Positions 44,168 to 52,539 of a stretch of DNA of 64,000 bases are shown one piece after another; position 1 is the stretch's first letter; each line of letters starts with the position of its first letter. The stretch is from Pantoea nemavictus (GTDB taxonomy: Bacteria > Pseudomonadota > Gammaproteobacteria > Enterobacterales > Enterobacteriaceae): NCBI RefSeq assembly GCF_037479095.1, contig NZ_JBBGZW010000001.1, forward strand, positions 4,030,001-4,094,000, read 5' to 3'. The translations under genes and the position numbers were made by a program. Below the pieces are notes generated by a model, which searched no databases, was not told the origin of the DNA, and saw only the letters and a list, made by a program, of their open reading frames with translations.

Positions 44168-44927
44168 CCAAAACCCCATTATCCTGCCGGCTCGCATCGA
44201 CCAGCATCTGCGTATAGGCCACTTGCGCGCGGTTGTTTACCAGCGCATCGACATCCAGTGTCTCCAGCACTTTGCCATGCTGCATGACCGCCACGCGATG
44301 GCACAGATGCGCCACCACGCCGAGATCGTGCGTGACCATCAAATAGGTCAGCTTCTCCTGCTGCTGCAAGTCGCTGAGCAGGTTGAGGATCTCCGCCTGC
44401 ACCGATACATCCAGCGCCGACGTCGGTTCATCCAGCAGCAATACGCGCGGCTCAAGGATCAGCGCACGAGCAATGGCGACGCGCTGTCGCTGACCGCCGG
44501 AGAGCTGATGCGGATAGCGCGTTTGCCACGCGCGATTGAGGCCCACTTTTTCCAGCATCGCGATCACCCGTTGCTGGCGCTGTCCGATACCGTGAATCTG
44601 CAGCGGCTCCTCAAGAATATCGCCGATAGTGTGGCGCGGATGGAGCGATCCGTAAGGATCCTGAAACACCATCTGCACGCTGCGGCAACGCTCGCGGGCG
44701 ATACGATGCTCCAGCGCGACGCCGTCAATCGCCAGCTCGCCCTGCCAGTGGGTAAACAGCCCGGCCAGGCATTTCAGCACCGTGGTTTTGCCCGATCCCG
44801 ACTCGCCGACCAGGCCAAAAATCTCGCCCTGGCGAATCGATAAATTGACGTCAAACAGTACCTGATTACAGCGCTCCTCCTCGCCAAAACTGAGGTTGAG
44901 ATTACTGACGCGGATCATCTCGTTCAT
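44163..44927 (-). CDS. ABC transporter ATP-binding protein, DppF/OppF type
   Basis: ATPase of 254 residues. Walker A is [20 protein letters not shown], the signature is PHQLSGGQRQRVAIARALIL, Walker B is [15 protein letters not shown] and the switch is MVTHDLGVVAHL. It is the second ATPase of a five-gene Dpp/Opp-type importer whose first cistron is an enolase-superfamily enzyme. AAGGAG lies 5 nt before the ATG. The last residues and stop come from an intergenic palindromic repeat. The ligand is probably a sugar acid or oligouronide rather than a peptide. Confidence 0.88.
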   Translation of the reverse strand: MNEMIRVSNLNLSFGEEERCNQVLFDVNLSIRQGEIFGLVGESGSGKTTVLKCLAGLFTHWQGELAIDGVALEHRIARERCRSVQMVFQDPYGSLHPRHTIGDILEEPLQIHGIGQRQQRVIAMLEKVGLNRAWQTRYPHQLSGGQRQRVAIARALILEPRVLLLDEPTSALDVSVQAEILNLLSDLQQQEKLTYLMVTHDLGVVAHLCHRVAVMQHGKVLETLDVDALVNNRAQVAYTQMLVDASRQDNGVLA

Positions 44928-44936
44928 CGTTGCTCC

Positions 44937-45803
44937 TTAAGGTTGCAGCCAGCTGGCCTGACGTTGCAGCACCGGCAGCCGTGCGCGACGCTGATCCATA
45001 TCCGGCAGCGCGGCCAGTAAGCCTTGCGTATAGGGATGCTGTGCGCGATCGAGCTCGCTGGCGGCCAGCGATTCCACCACGCGCCCGGCATACATCACCA
45101 GCACGCGATCGCAGAAGCGCCGCACCAGATTGATGTCGTGGCTGATAAAGATCAGCCCCAGCCCGCGCTGTTTCACCAAATCATCCAGCAGCGCCAGCAC
45201 CTGCAGGCGCACTGAAACGTCCAGCGCCGAGGTGGGTTCATCGGCAATCAGCAATTCGGGATCGGTAATCAGCATCATGGCGATCATCACGCGCTGGCCC
45301 TGACCGCCAGAAATTTCGTGCGGATAACACTGATAAATACGCCCGGGATCGCGCACCTGCACCACCTCAAGCATCTCCATCGCTCGCTGACGCGCCACTT
45401 CGCGCTGTCCAGGATGATGGCTGCGCCAGGCTTCGGCTATCTGCTCACCAACCCGCACCACCGGATTTAGCGAGTATTTCGGATCCTGCATAATCATTGA
45501 AATGCGTTTACCGCGAATGGCGCGCATCTGCGCGGGCGTGGCGCGCAGCAGATCAATCTCGCCAAACTGCATACGCTGTGCGGTGACTTGTGCGCTGCGC
45601 GGATGCAGTTGCAGTAGCGCACGACCTACGGTGGATTTGCCGGAGCCGGATTCGCCGACAATCGCCAGTTTCTCTTTGCCTAACTGGAAGGAGATGCCGC
45701 GCACCGCGGGTGTGACGAGGCGACCATTGACGAAATTTACCTGTAAATCCTGTACGTCGAGCAACGGTGCAGCGCTATTCGCTGCGGGGATCGAGGATGT
45801 CAC
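44937..45803 (-). CDS. ABC transporter ATP-binding protein, DppD/OppD type
   Basis: ATPase with Walker [21 protein letters not shown], signature [20 protein letters not shown] and Walker [16 protein letters not shown]. The C-terminal oligopeptide-type extension with [14 protein letters not shown] is present. Start choice: AGGAG abuts the ATG at 45812 but is 9 nt from an in-frame GTG at 45803, so the GTG is preferred; the ATG remains possible. The gene overlaps the permease gene by 29-38 nt. Confidence 0.86.
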   Translation of the reverse strand: MTSSIPAANSAAPLLDVQDLQVNFVNGRLVTPAVRGISFQLGKEKLAIVGESGSGKSTVGRALLQLHPRSAQVTAQRMQFGEIDLLRATPAQMRAIRGKRISMIMQDPKYSLNPVVRVGEQIAEAWRSHHPGQREVARQRAMEMLEVVQVRDPGRIYQCYPHEISGGQGQRVMIAMMLITDPELLIADEPTSALDVSVRLQVLALLDDLVKQRGLGLIFISHDINLVRRFCDRVLVMYAGRVVESLAASELDRAQHPYTQGLLAALPDMDQRRARLPVLQRQASWLQP

Positions 45804-46680
45804 GTAAGCCATCTCCTAAGAAGTTGAACGCTAAGCTGTTGATCAGAATTGCCAGACCCGGCACTGTCACCACCCACCAACACTCGAGCATATAGGTACG
45901 ACCGCTGGCGATCATCGCGCCCCATTCAGGATCCGGCGGCTGCGCGCCCAATCCGAGAAAACCCAGTCCGGCGGCAGTGAGAATGATGCCGGCCATATTC
46001 ATGGTGATGCGGATGATCACCGACGGCAGGCACAGCGGCACGATGTGTTTCCACAAAATGCGCAGTGAAGAGGCACCCTGTAAGCGCACCGCCGAAACAA
46101 AATCGGCCTGGCGCAGCGACAGCGCTTCAGCACGCGCCAGACGGGCAATCGGCGGCCAGGCGGTGAGCGTGATGGCAATCACCACATGCTCCAGTCCCGG
46201 ACCGAGCGCGGCGACAAACGCCAGCGCCAGCACCAGACTCGGGAAGGAGATGAAGATGTCGGTGACGCGCATCAACACGCTATCAACTTTGCCGCCGAAA
46301 TAACCGGCGGTGACGCCGAGCAGCAGGCCCAGCGGGCCAACGGTGACTGACACCAGCAGCACGATATACAGCGTGATGCGCGCGCCCCAGACGAGGCGAC
46401 TGAAGATATCGCGACCAAACTCATCGGTACCAAACCAGTGCTGCGCATTCGGCGGCGTCAGCGCATTGTTGAGGTCCTGAATCAGCGGGTGATAGGGCGC
46501 AATCCACGGTGCAAACAGCGCCACCACCAGCAGCAGCATGATAATCCCGCCGCCAATCGCGGTTAACGGGTTGCGCGCCATTTGCCAGAGAAAATGGCCA
46601 ATGCGCGCGCCGGTGCGGCGACAGCGCGCCAGCCGTTCGCGCGTCTGGCTGGCTAACGGCGTATCGAGAGAAATCGTCAT
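45775..46680 (-). CDS. ABC transporter permease, DppC/OppC type
   Basis: Inner-membrane permease of 301 residues with about six hydrophobic segments. The OppC-like N-terminal helix with [20 protein letters not shown] is followed by [20 protein letters not shown]. The EAA loop is [20 protein letters not shown]. The family extracytoplasmic loop is [20 protein letters not shown]. Start and stop overlap the neighbouring transporter genes, so the operon is tightly coupled. Confidence 0.9.
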   Translation of the reverse strand: MTISLDTPLASQTRERLARCRRTGARIGHFLWQMARNPLTAIGGGIIMLLLVVALFAPWIAPYHPLIQDLNNALTPPNAQHWFGTDEFGRDIFSRLVWGARITLYIVLLVSVTVGPLGLLLGVTAGYFGGKVDSVLMRVTDIFISFPSLVLALAFVAALGPGLEHVVIAITLTAWPPIARLARAEALSLRQADFVSAVRLQGASSLRILWKHIVPLCLPSVIIRITMNMAGIILTAAGLGFLGLGAQPPDPEWGAMIASGRTYMLECWWVVTVPGLAILINSLAFNFLGDGLRDILDPRSE

Positions 46681-47702
46681 ACTTTGGTCCTCGGATCGAA
46701 CACCTGATAAAGCAGGTCAGAGAGCAGGTTAAGCAGCACGAAAATCAGGCCGACTACCAATACGCAGCCCATCACCGCATTCATATCGCCGAGCATCAGG
46801 CTGCCGGTGAGATAAGAACCAAAACCGGGCCACGAGAAGACGGTTTCAATTAGCACCGCGCCTTCCAGCAGCGAGCCGTAGGCCAGCGCCACCACCGTCA
46901 GCAGCTGCACCAGAATATTGCGGAATGCGTGCTGCCAAATCACTTGCCACTCGCTAAGGCCTTTTACCCGCGCCGTCAGAATGAACTCCTGCGACAGCTG
47001 CGCCAGCATGAAGCTGCGCGTCATGCGGCTGATGTAAGCCAGCGAGTGAAAGCCGAGCAGGGAAGCGGGTAGAATCAGGTGGTTAAGCGCATTACTGAAC
47101 ACCGTGAAGTTGCCTACCAGCAACGCATCAATCAGCAGGAAACCGGTGCGGCGCGGCACAATGCCATCAAGGCTGAAGTCAACGCGACCCGCGCCACCCA
47201 CCCAGCCGAGATGGGCATAAAACAGCAGCAGGCCGACCATGCCGACCCAGAAGATGGGGGTGGAATAGCCCGCCAGACTGATGATGCGCACCAGATAATC
47301 AATCAGGCTGTTGCGACGGGCGGCGGCCCACACGCCGAGCGGAACGCCGAGCCCGGTGCCAATCACAATCGCCAGCGTCGCCAGTTCCACCGTGGCCGGG
47401 AAGACGCGCAGGATATCGTGAATGACCGGTTGTCCGGTGAGCAGCGCCAGCCCGAGATTGCCGTGCAGCAAGCCCTGCAGATAGATGCCGAACTGCACCC
47501 ACAGCGGTTTATCAAAGCCCAGCTGATGATAAACCTGCTGGTAGGTATTGTGGTCAGCATCCGGCCCGACAATCGCCAGCACCGGGTCGAGCGGCATCAC
47601 GCGACCAATAAAGAAGGTCAGCAGCAGCAGGCCAAACAGGGTGATCGCCACCTGCAACGTGCGGCTGCGCAGACGACGCCAGTGACTTTTGCTTAGCTTC
47701 AT
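46677..47702 (-). CDS. ABC transporter permease, DppB/OppB type
   Basis: Permease of 341 residues with about six membrane segments. The family motifs are RVMPLDPVLAIVGPDA, YQQVYHQLGFDKPLWVQFGI and FLLIDALLVGNFTVFSNALN. The transport-coupling loop is RMTRSFMLAQLSQEFILTAR, then VKGLSEW. Overlaps of 4 nt join it to the binding-protein gene upstream and the second permease gene downstream. Confidence 0.9.
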   Translation of the reverse strand: MKLSKSHWRRLRSRTLQVAITLFGLLLLTFFIGRVMPLDPVLAIVGPDADHNTYQQVYHQLGFDKPLWVQFGIYLQGLLHGNLGLALLTGQPVIHDILRVFPATVELATLAIVIGTGLGVPLGVWAAARRNSLIDYLVRIISLAGYSTPIFWVGMVGLLLFYAHLGWVGGAGRVDFSLDGIVPRRTGFLLIDALLVGNFTVFSNALNHLILPASLLGFHSLAYISRMTRSFMLAQLSQEFILTARVKGLSEWQVIWQHAFRNILVQLLTVVALAYGSLLEGAVLIETVFSWPGFGSYLTGSLMLGDMNAVMGCVLVVGLIFVLLNLLSDLLYQVFDPRTKV

Positions 47703-49330
47703 TGCGTACCTCCTGCCAGGCTATCTGGCGTTTTCCACACGTCGCGCAGGAAAGTGGTAGCCGACGGGTGCGGCACGTAATCCTGCACCCGATTGTTCAC
47801 CACCACCGAATCGGTCATTTGCGAAATCGGCATCAGCGCCGGAATCAGCTGGTCGTAACGTTGCTGGATGGCAAAGTAATCCTGCTGCTGCTGTTTGGCA
47901 TCGCGCTCCAGCAGCGCTTTGTCGATCATGCTGTTCAGCTGCGCATCATAAAAGCCAGTGCGCCAGCCCTGAAAATTGGTGAGACGCGCGCTGTCGGCAT
48001 TGTTGGGGTTGTAAACCAGCGCGCGCAGGCTGGAGTGCGGATGGGGCTCTACGCCGCTGCCGCCGCGTCCCACCAGCAAATTGAACTGGCGATCGCGCAT
48101 CGCACCATAAATCTGGTTGCCGGTGCCGGTAATAATTTTGGCGCGAATGCCGCCCTGCATCAGCGTGGATTGAATGGCGATGGCGACATTGAGGAACGGC
48201 TGATCGGCCAGCACGCGCACTGTGGTATCAAAACCGTTGGGATAACCCGCAGCCGCCAGCAGCGCTTTGGCACGCGGCACATCGAGCTTGTAACCCGGAT
48301 CGGGCAGCGTCGCCGGCATGCCGGATTGAATCGGACGCTGGTGCAGCGTGCCGTAACCGGCCATTAGCGTTTTGTTGATGCCCTGATAATCCACCAGATA
48401 GCGTAACGCTTCGCGCACCTGCGGATTGGCGAAGTGATCGTCCTTCATGCTCATCGCCAGGTAATAAATCGTGCCTTTTTGCACGGCATCAACGGAGAGG
48501 TCGGGATCGTGACGCAACGCCTTCACATCGGGAATCGCCATGTTGCTGGCGATATCAAGGTCGCCTTTCTCCATCATCAGGCGCAGAGTTTGCGACTCCT
48601 GCAGATGACGGAACACTACGCGCTGCAGCTTGGGCGCACCGCGCCAGTAGTGGGGATCGCGGCTGATGCGCAGCACATCTTTGGCTTGCCATACGTCCAG
48701 ACGAAACGGTCCTGACCCTGCTTCATGGGTGGTGAGCCAGCGATTGCCCCAATCGTTATTTACCGCCTGCGCCTGCACGGTTTTGCTGTCAAGCACCACC
48801 ATGCTGCCGAGCGCCGCCAGCGAATAGAGCACCAGTTTGGGATCGTTAGGCTTAGGCAAGCGAATCACTACCGTGCGCGCATCCGGCGCGCTGATCATCT
48901 GGTCGACGTTCTCTTTGCTGAAGCCGTAAGATTTCCACACCGACGCCTGCGCCAGATTGAGGTGTAGCACGCGGCGCATCGACCAAATCACATCGGCGCT
49001 GCTCAACGCATTGCCGGAGTGGAAGGTGACATTGTCACGTAAGTGGAAGGTGAGCTGACGATTGTCGGGGCTGATCTCCCAACGTTCCGCCAGCGCCGGG
49101 CGCACGTTGGTGAGCTGTTGCGGATCTAACTCAACCAAACCGTCATAGAGATTGACCACAATGCCGACCACTTCGTTGCCGGTCATGGCTGCGGGATCGA
49201 GAGTGAGGAGATTGTTCATGTTCATGCCCACAATCAGCTGGTCGTCTGGCGTGGCGGCCAGCAGCGACGGGCTACAGGTGAGCAGCAGCAGCGCGGCGCA
49301 CCACGCTCTGCATCGGTTCACTACGTTCAT
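47699..49330 (-). CDS. ABC transporter substrate-binding protein, family 5 (DppA/OppA type)
   Basis: Periplasmic binding protein of 543 residues with a signal peptide (CRAWCAALLLLTCSPSLLA). SBP_bac_5 features are NLLTLDPAAMTGNEVVGIVV, LTFHLRDNVTFHSGNALSSA, DVIWSMRR and REALRYLVDYQGINKTLM. Peptides are the commonest ligands, but KdgR-type regulation of the operon points to oligouronides or sugar acids, as proposed for the OgtABCD transporters. The ATG at 49330 is chosen over the upstream TTG. Confidence 0.87.
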   Translation of the reverse strand: MNVVNRCRAWCAALLLLTCSPSLLAATPDDQLIVGMNMNNLLTLDPAAMTGNEVVGIVVNLYDGLVELDPQQLTNVRPALAERWEISPDNRQLTFHLRDNVTFHSGNALSSADVIWSMRRVLHLNLAQASVWKSYGFSKENVDQMISAPDARTVVIRLPKPNDPKLVLYSLAALGSMVVLDSKTVQAQAVNNDWGNRWLTTHEAGSGPFRLDVWQAKDVLRISRDPHYWRGAPKLQRVVFRHLQESQTLRLMMEKGDLDIASNMAIPDVKALRHDPDLSVDAVQKGTIYYLAMSMKDDHFANPQVREALRYLVDYQGINKTLMAGYGTLHQRPIQSGMPATLPDPGYKLDVPRAKALLAAAGYPNGFDTTVRVLADQPFLNVAIAIQSTLMQGGIRAKIITGTGNQIYGAMRDRQFNLLVGRGGSGVEPHPHSSLRALVYNPNNADSARLTNFQGWRTGFYDAQLNSMIDKALLERDAKQQQQDYFAIQQRYDQLIPALMPISQMTDSVVVNNRVQDYVPHPSATTFLRDVWKTPDSLAGGTQ

Positions 49331-49390
49331 AAGCAAAGTCCAGCAGGTCAGAGGTTTATAGTTTTTTGCCGTACTGCTTGTGTCAGGCGC

Positions 49391-50545
49391 TTACCAGCGA
49401 TTTAGCGTGTGTGTCTCAATCCACGAGAAATTGATGTCCTCACCGAGTCCCGGTCGCGTGGGCAGATGCACGAAACCCTCGGCATCCATCGGATCGACCA
49501 GCGCGTTGAGATAGGCCGGCGGCTGTTCATAATCGAGGAATGGGTGCAACAGGCCGCGCTCGTACCAGCGACAGTTGCGGATGGCACCGACCACCGCGAT
49601 GCTGGCCGCGCCATTGCCGTGCACTTCGCAATCCATGCCGAAGGCTTCGGCCAGGCTAGCGACCTTCATGGTGGCCGAAATACCGCCGACGCCATTGGCA
49701 CCGGCGCGCAGAATGTCGCAGGCGCCGGCGCGCACCCAATCGGCGCGGCTATGGTGTTTGCCGCCGAGGCTTTCCGGGCCCAGTACGTCGATGCTGAGGT
49801 TTTCCGCCAGCCAGGCATAAGACGCCATGCTCTCCTCTTCCATCGGTTCTTCGAACCAGGCGAAGTTGAGTTTTTCCAGCGCTTTACCAATGGTGAGCGC
49901 ATCACTGCGGCTGTACCAGTGATAGCCGTCAAGCATCAGCGCGATGTCCGGGCCGACCGCTTCACGTACCGCGGCGCAGGCTTTAATGTCCATTTGTGGG
50001 CTGGGGGCGAACGAGACGGGTGGCATCCATGTGTGCAGTTTGATGGCCTGATAACCGCGCGCTACCAGCTTTTCAGCAAACTGGGCATATTCGTCGGGCG
50101 TCGATAAACCGCCATCCAGCTCATCGCCACACATGGTGCTGCCGTAGGCCGGGATCTTCTCGCGATAGCCGCCAAGCAATTTGTGCACCGGCTGTTTGAG
50201 CTTGCGACCAATCAAATCCCATAGCGCCTGTTCCACGGCGGATAACGCACGTTCGGTGAGCTGGTGGGCGCTACCGCGCTGCCAGTGCACCAGATCCTGC
50301 CACAGCCGTTCACGATCAAAGGCGTTTTGCCCAATCAGCACCTTGCGGAAGAAGGCGTTTACCACGTGTGGACGAATCACCTCAGCCGGTGCGAGGGCAT
50401 AACCGCAATCCCCATCCTCGCTGGTCAGGGTCAGCAGCGCCATTTGCGCATCGGTCTCGGCGCCGGGATGCGAGTGCCCGGCGCTGTCCGAGACGCGGCG
50501 GGTTGGGTAGCTAAACAGGGTCACATCAATGGCACTGATCTTCAC
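49391..50545 (-). CDS. Enolase-superfamily enzyme (mandelate racemase/muconate lactonising group)
   Basis: Acid-sugar dehydratase or racemase-like protein of 384 residues. The N-terminal cap is followed by a barrel. Candidate acid/base Lys lies in GYQAIKLHTWMPP. The metal ligands are Asp in ALMLDGYHWYSRSD, Glu in FAWFEEPMEEES and Glu in DVLGPESLGG. The His is in DCEVHGNGAAS. The start is GTG at 50545, because GGAGGAG lies 5 nt upstream; ATG 50563 contains that ribosome site. It is the first gene of an operon with a Dpp-type importer, so it probably dehydrates or epimerises the imported acid sugar. Exact substrate unknown. Confidence 0.82.
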   Translation of the reverse strand: MKISAIDVTLFSYPTRRVSDSAGHSHPGAETDAQMALLTLTSEDGDCGYALAPAEVIRPHVVNAFFRKVLIGQNAFDRERLWQDLVHWQRGSAHQLTERALSAVEQALWDLIGRKLKQPVHKLLGGYREKIPAYGSTMCGDELDGGLSTPDEYAQFAEKLVARGYQAIKLHTWMPPVSFAPSPQMDIKACAAVREAVGPDIALMLDGYHWYSRSDALTIGKALEKLNFAWFEEPMEEESMASYAWLAENLSIDVLGPESLGGKHHSRADWVRAGACDILRAGANGVGGISATMKVASLAEAFGMDCEVHGNGAASIAVVGAIRNCRWYERGLLHPFLDYEQPPAYLNALVDPMDAEGFVHLPTRPGLGEDINFSWIETHTLNRW

Positions 50546-50595
50546 GGTTACTCCTCCGTTCATGCTTGGCGCTCCCACGATGGGCATTAACATAA

Positions 50596-50618
50596 AAAAT
50601 AAAACGCCGTTTCATTTT
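50596..50618. promoter_or_regulatory. KdgR-like operator of the enolase-ABC operon
   Basis: AAAATAAAAC, GCC, GTTTCATTTT: arms match at 9 of 10 positions with a 3-nt centre, the same architecture as 43151-43179. It lies 51 bp upstream of the GTG start. Confidence 0.65.
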
Positions 50619-50701
50619 GTAATTTAGCGTTCACATTTTGTTTACGCATTAGCCAAAGCGCAGGAAACAACGGCGATAAATTGGGCATTTGCATGGTTCG
50701 C

Positions 50702-50747
50702 TGTGAGCGTTTTCACGAATGACTGGCGTTTTGTGAGCGATTGCACA
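50702..50747. promoter_or_regulatory. Two CRP-like sites
   Basis: TGTGAGCGTTTTCACG (50702-50717) and TGTGAGCGATTGCACA (50732-50747) each have one perfect TGTGA and a near-perfect second half-site. Confidence 0.6.
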
Positions 50748-50837
50748 GTGAAAAGCGCTGGGCGGAATGTAAAAAAATGTGTCGCTGGGGGCTTTTCATT
50801 TCCCGTCAGCCAGGTAATAGTGACGCCGCGAAAATTA

Positions 50838-50856
50838 AATAATAATCATTATCATT
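50838..50856 (+). promoter_or_regulatory. Fur box
   Basis: AAATAATAATCATTATCAT contains ATAATCATTATC, an exact 12-bp part of the Fur consensus. It ends 13 bp before the start of the iron binding-protein gene. Confidence 0.85.
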
Positions 50857-50869
50857 CTGGGTCGGTAAA

Positions 50870-51985
50870 ATGAAAATATGGCTGTTTGCACTGGGGTTAC
50901 TGGCGGTAACGCATCACGCTGCCGCAAAAATCATTACGGATGTCGCTGGACGTCAGGTCGAGGTCAAAGAGGAGTCCAAACGCATCATTTTGGGCGAAGG
51001 GCGTCAGATGTATCTGCTGGCCGCTTTTGATACCGCCGCGCCGTTCCAGCGCGTGGTCGGCTGGCGCGATGATTTTCATAAAGCGGATTACGACGGCTAC
51101 ATGGCGTATGAGAAGAAATATCCGCAGATTAAAAAGTTGCCGACCTTTGGCGGCGCGAAGGATGGCACCTTCAACGTTGAGCAGGCGCTGACGCTGAAGC
51201 CCGATTTAGTGCTGATGAACCTTGAATCCAAAGCGGCCACCGATGAAGGCAAGCTGATTGAGAAGTTACAGGCAGTGGGCGTGCCGGTGGTGTTTATCGA
51301 TTTCCGTGAGAAGCCGATGGAACACGCTGAGCAAAGCATCCGCATCATGGGCGAGCTGGTGAATAATCCGCAGCGTGCCGAAGAGATTGTGGCGTTCCGC
51401 CGGGCACAAATTGAAAAGGTGACCGATCGCCTGAAGAATTTTAGCGGCACGCGCCCAAAAGTGATGATTGACCGCGCTGGCGGCTACAGCGATGAGTGCT
51501 GCATGTCGTTTGGCAACGAGAACTTTGGTCAGATGGTGGAAATTGCGGGCGGCCGCAATATCGCCAAAGATCTGATCCCAGGCACCTTTGGCACGCTCAA
51601 CCCAGAACAGATCATCGCCAGTCGTCCGGATGTGGTGGTGGTGACCGGTGCCAACTGGAAAAACTACAATACCGTCGGCAAATGGGTGGGTGTCGGCCCC
51701 GGTGCGGATGTGAAAGAAGCCACTGCGCGGCTGCAACTGCTGATGATGCGCGATGCCTTCAAAACCCTGCCGGTAGCCCATAACGGCAACGCGCATGCAA
51801 TCTGGCATCAGTTCTACGATAGCCCGTACCAGTTTGTGGCGATTCAGGCGCTGGCGAAGTGGCTGCATCCCGAATTGTTTGCCGATCTCGATCCGGACGC
51901 CACTTTCCGCGAGTTCCACCAGAAGTTTCTGCCATTGCCTTATCAGCCGGGATATTGGGTAACCCTGCCGGCAGATAAGTCATAA
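50870..51985 (+). CDS. Iron/siderophore-type ABC substrate-binding protein
   Basis: Periplasmic protein of 371 residues of the BtuF/FepB-like class III fold. A signal peptide (MKIWLFALGLLAVTHHAAA) is followed by ITDVAGRQVEVKEESKRIIL, FNVEQALTLKPDLVLMN and NPEQIIASRPDVVVVTG. The Fur box upstream shows iron repression. No permease or ATPase gene follows, so it must feed a transporter encoded elsewhere. Its ligand is not predicted. Confidence 0.85.
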   Translation: MKIWLFALGLLAVTHHAAAKIITDVAGRQVEVKEESKRIILGEGRQMYLLAAFDTAAPFQRVVGWRDDFHKADYDGYMAYEKKYPQIKKLPTFGGAKDGTFNVEQALTLKPDLVLMNLESKAATDEGKLIEKLQAVGVPVVFIDFREKPMEHAEQSIRIMGELVNNPQRAEEIVAFRRAQIEKVTDRLKNFSGTRPKVMIDRAGGYSDECCMSFGNENFGQMVEIAGGRNIAKDLIPGTFGTLNPEQIIASRPDVVVVTGANWKNYNTVGKWVGVGPGADVKEATARLQLLMMRDAFKTLPVAHNGNAHAIWHQFYDSPYQFVAIQALAKWLHPELFADLDPDATFREFHQKFLPLPYQPGYWVTLPADKS

Positions 51986-52116
51986 GTTTGAGCAAGTTAG
52001 ATAAGTGTTAAACGTTACTGTTTATCTTTACTAATATTTCACAGGTGGTGGCACGTTGTTGCAAAAAGCGCAACGCGTGCGCCATCTGATGATAATTTGG
52101 TAAAAGGGAGAGAGTA

Positions 52117-52539
52117 ATGTTTCATACCTCAGGAAGATCGGTGTTCGGCGTGACGTTGTATACGCTGCTGGAACCGCTGCCGCTGGGCTTTTTTGTCGCC
52201 GCCTGGTTTTTCGATATCCTCTATCTGCAAACCTTCGTCATCATGTGGACCAAATCGGCCAGTTGGCTGATTACCCTTGGTCTGGTGCTGGCCATCCTGC
52301 CACGTTTAATTAGCCTGGTTTATTTATTTCGCGGTGCCCGGCCGAATGAAAAGACCCATTTCTGGCTGTCGCTGCTGGCAATGGTGCTGGCGGTGGTGAA
52401 CGCCTTTATTCACAGCCGCGATGCCTACGCGGTGGTGCCCATGGGCGTGACGCTCTCGACGCTGGTAGTGGCGCTGCTGCTGATTGCCAACGTGCAGCTG
52501 GTGCTGCGCGAACGCCGCACACAGGGAGGTCGCGTATGA
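52117..52539 (+). CDS. DUF2231-type four-helix membrane protein
   Basis: Inner-membrane protein of 140 residues with four hydrophobic segments (for example YTLLEPLPLGFFVAAWFFDI, WLITLGLVLAILPRLISLVY and VTLSTLVVALLLIANVQLVL). DUF2231 proteins often accompany periplasmic dehydrogenases. The sorbosone-dehydrogenase-type gene starts 4 nt inside its end, so it may anchor or take electrons from that enzyme; this is inference. Confidence 0.78.
   Translation: MFHTSGRSVFGVTLYTLLEPLPLGFFVAAWFFDILYLQTFVIMWTKSASWLITLGLVLAILPRLISLVYLFRGARPNEKTHFWLSLLAMVLAVVNAFIHSRDAYAVVPMGVTLSTLVVALLLIANVQLVLRERRTQGGRV

Larger units (their letters stand above)
50546..50869. promoter_or_regulatory. 324-bp divergent promoter region (enolase-ABC operon / iron gene)
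   Basis: From left to right it holds a KdgR-like palindrome (50596-50618), two CRP-like sites (50702-50717 and 50732-50747, 30 bp apart) and a Fur box next to the iron gene. The first three elements resemble those near kdgF, while the Fur box should serve the other direction. Confidence 0.7.

Noticed and set aside
43974..44843. 289-codon plus-strand frame starting with the SEK repeats
   Set aside because: After the first ~45 codons it runs through a palindromic repeat and then antisense to the ABC ATPase gene, so it is not one real protein.
44937..50545. Reading the ABC operon as the housekeeping dipeptide transporter dpp
   Set aside because: It is headed by an enolase-superfamily gene and has KdgR-like and CRP sites upstream, so a peptide role is less likely than an acid-sugar role.
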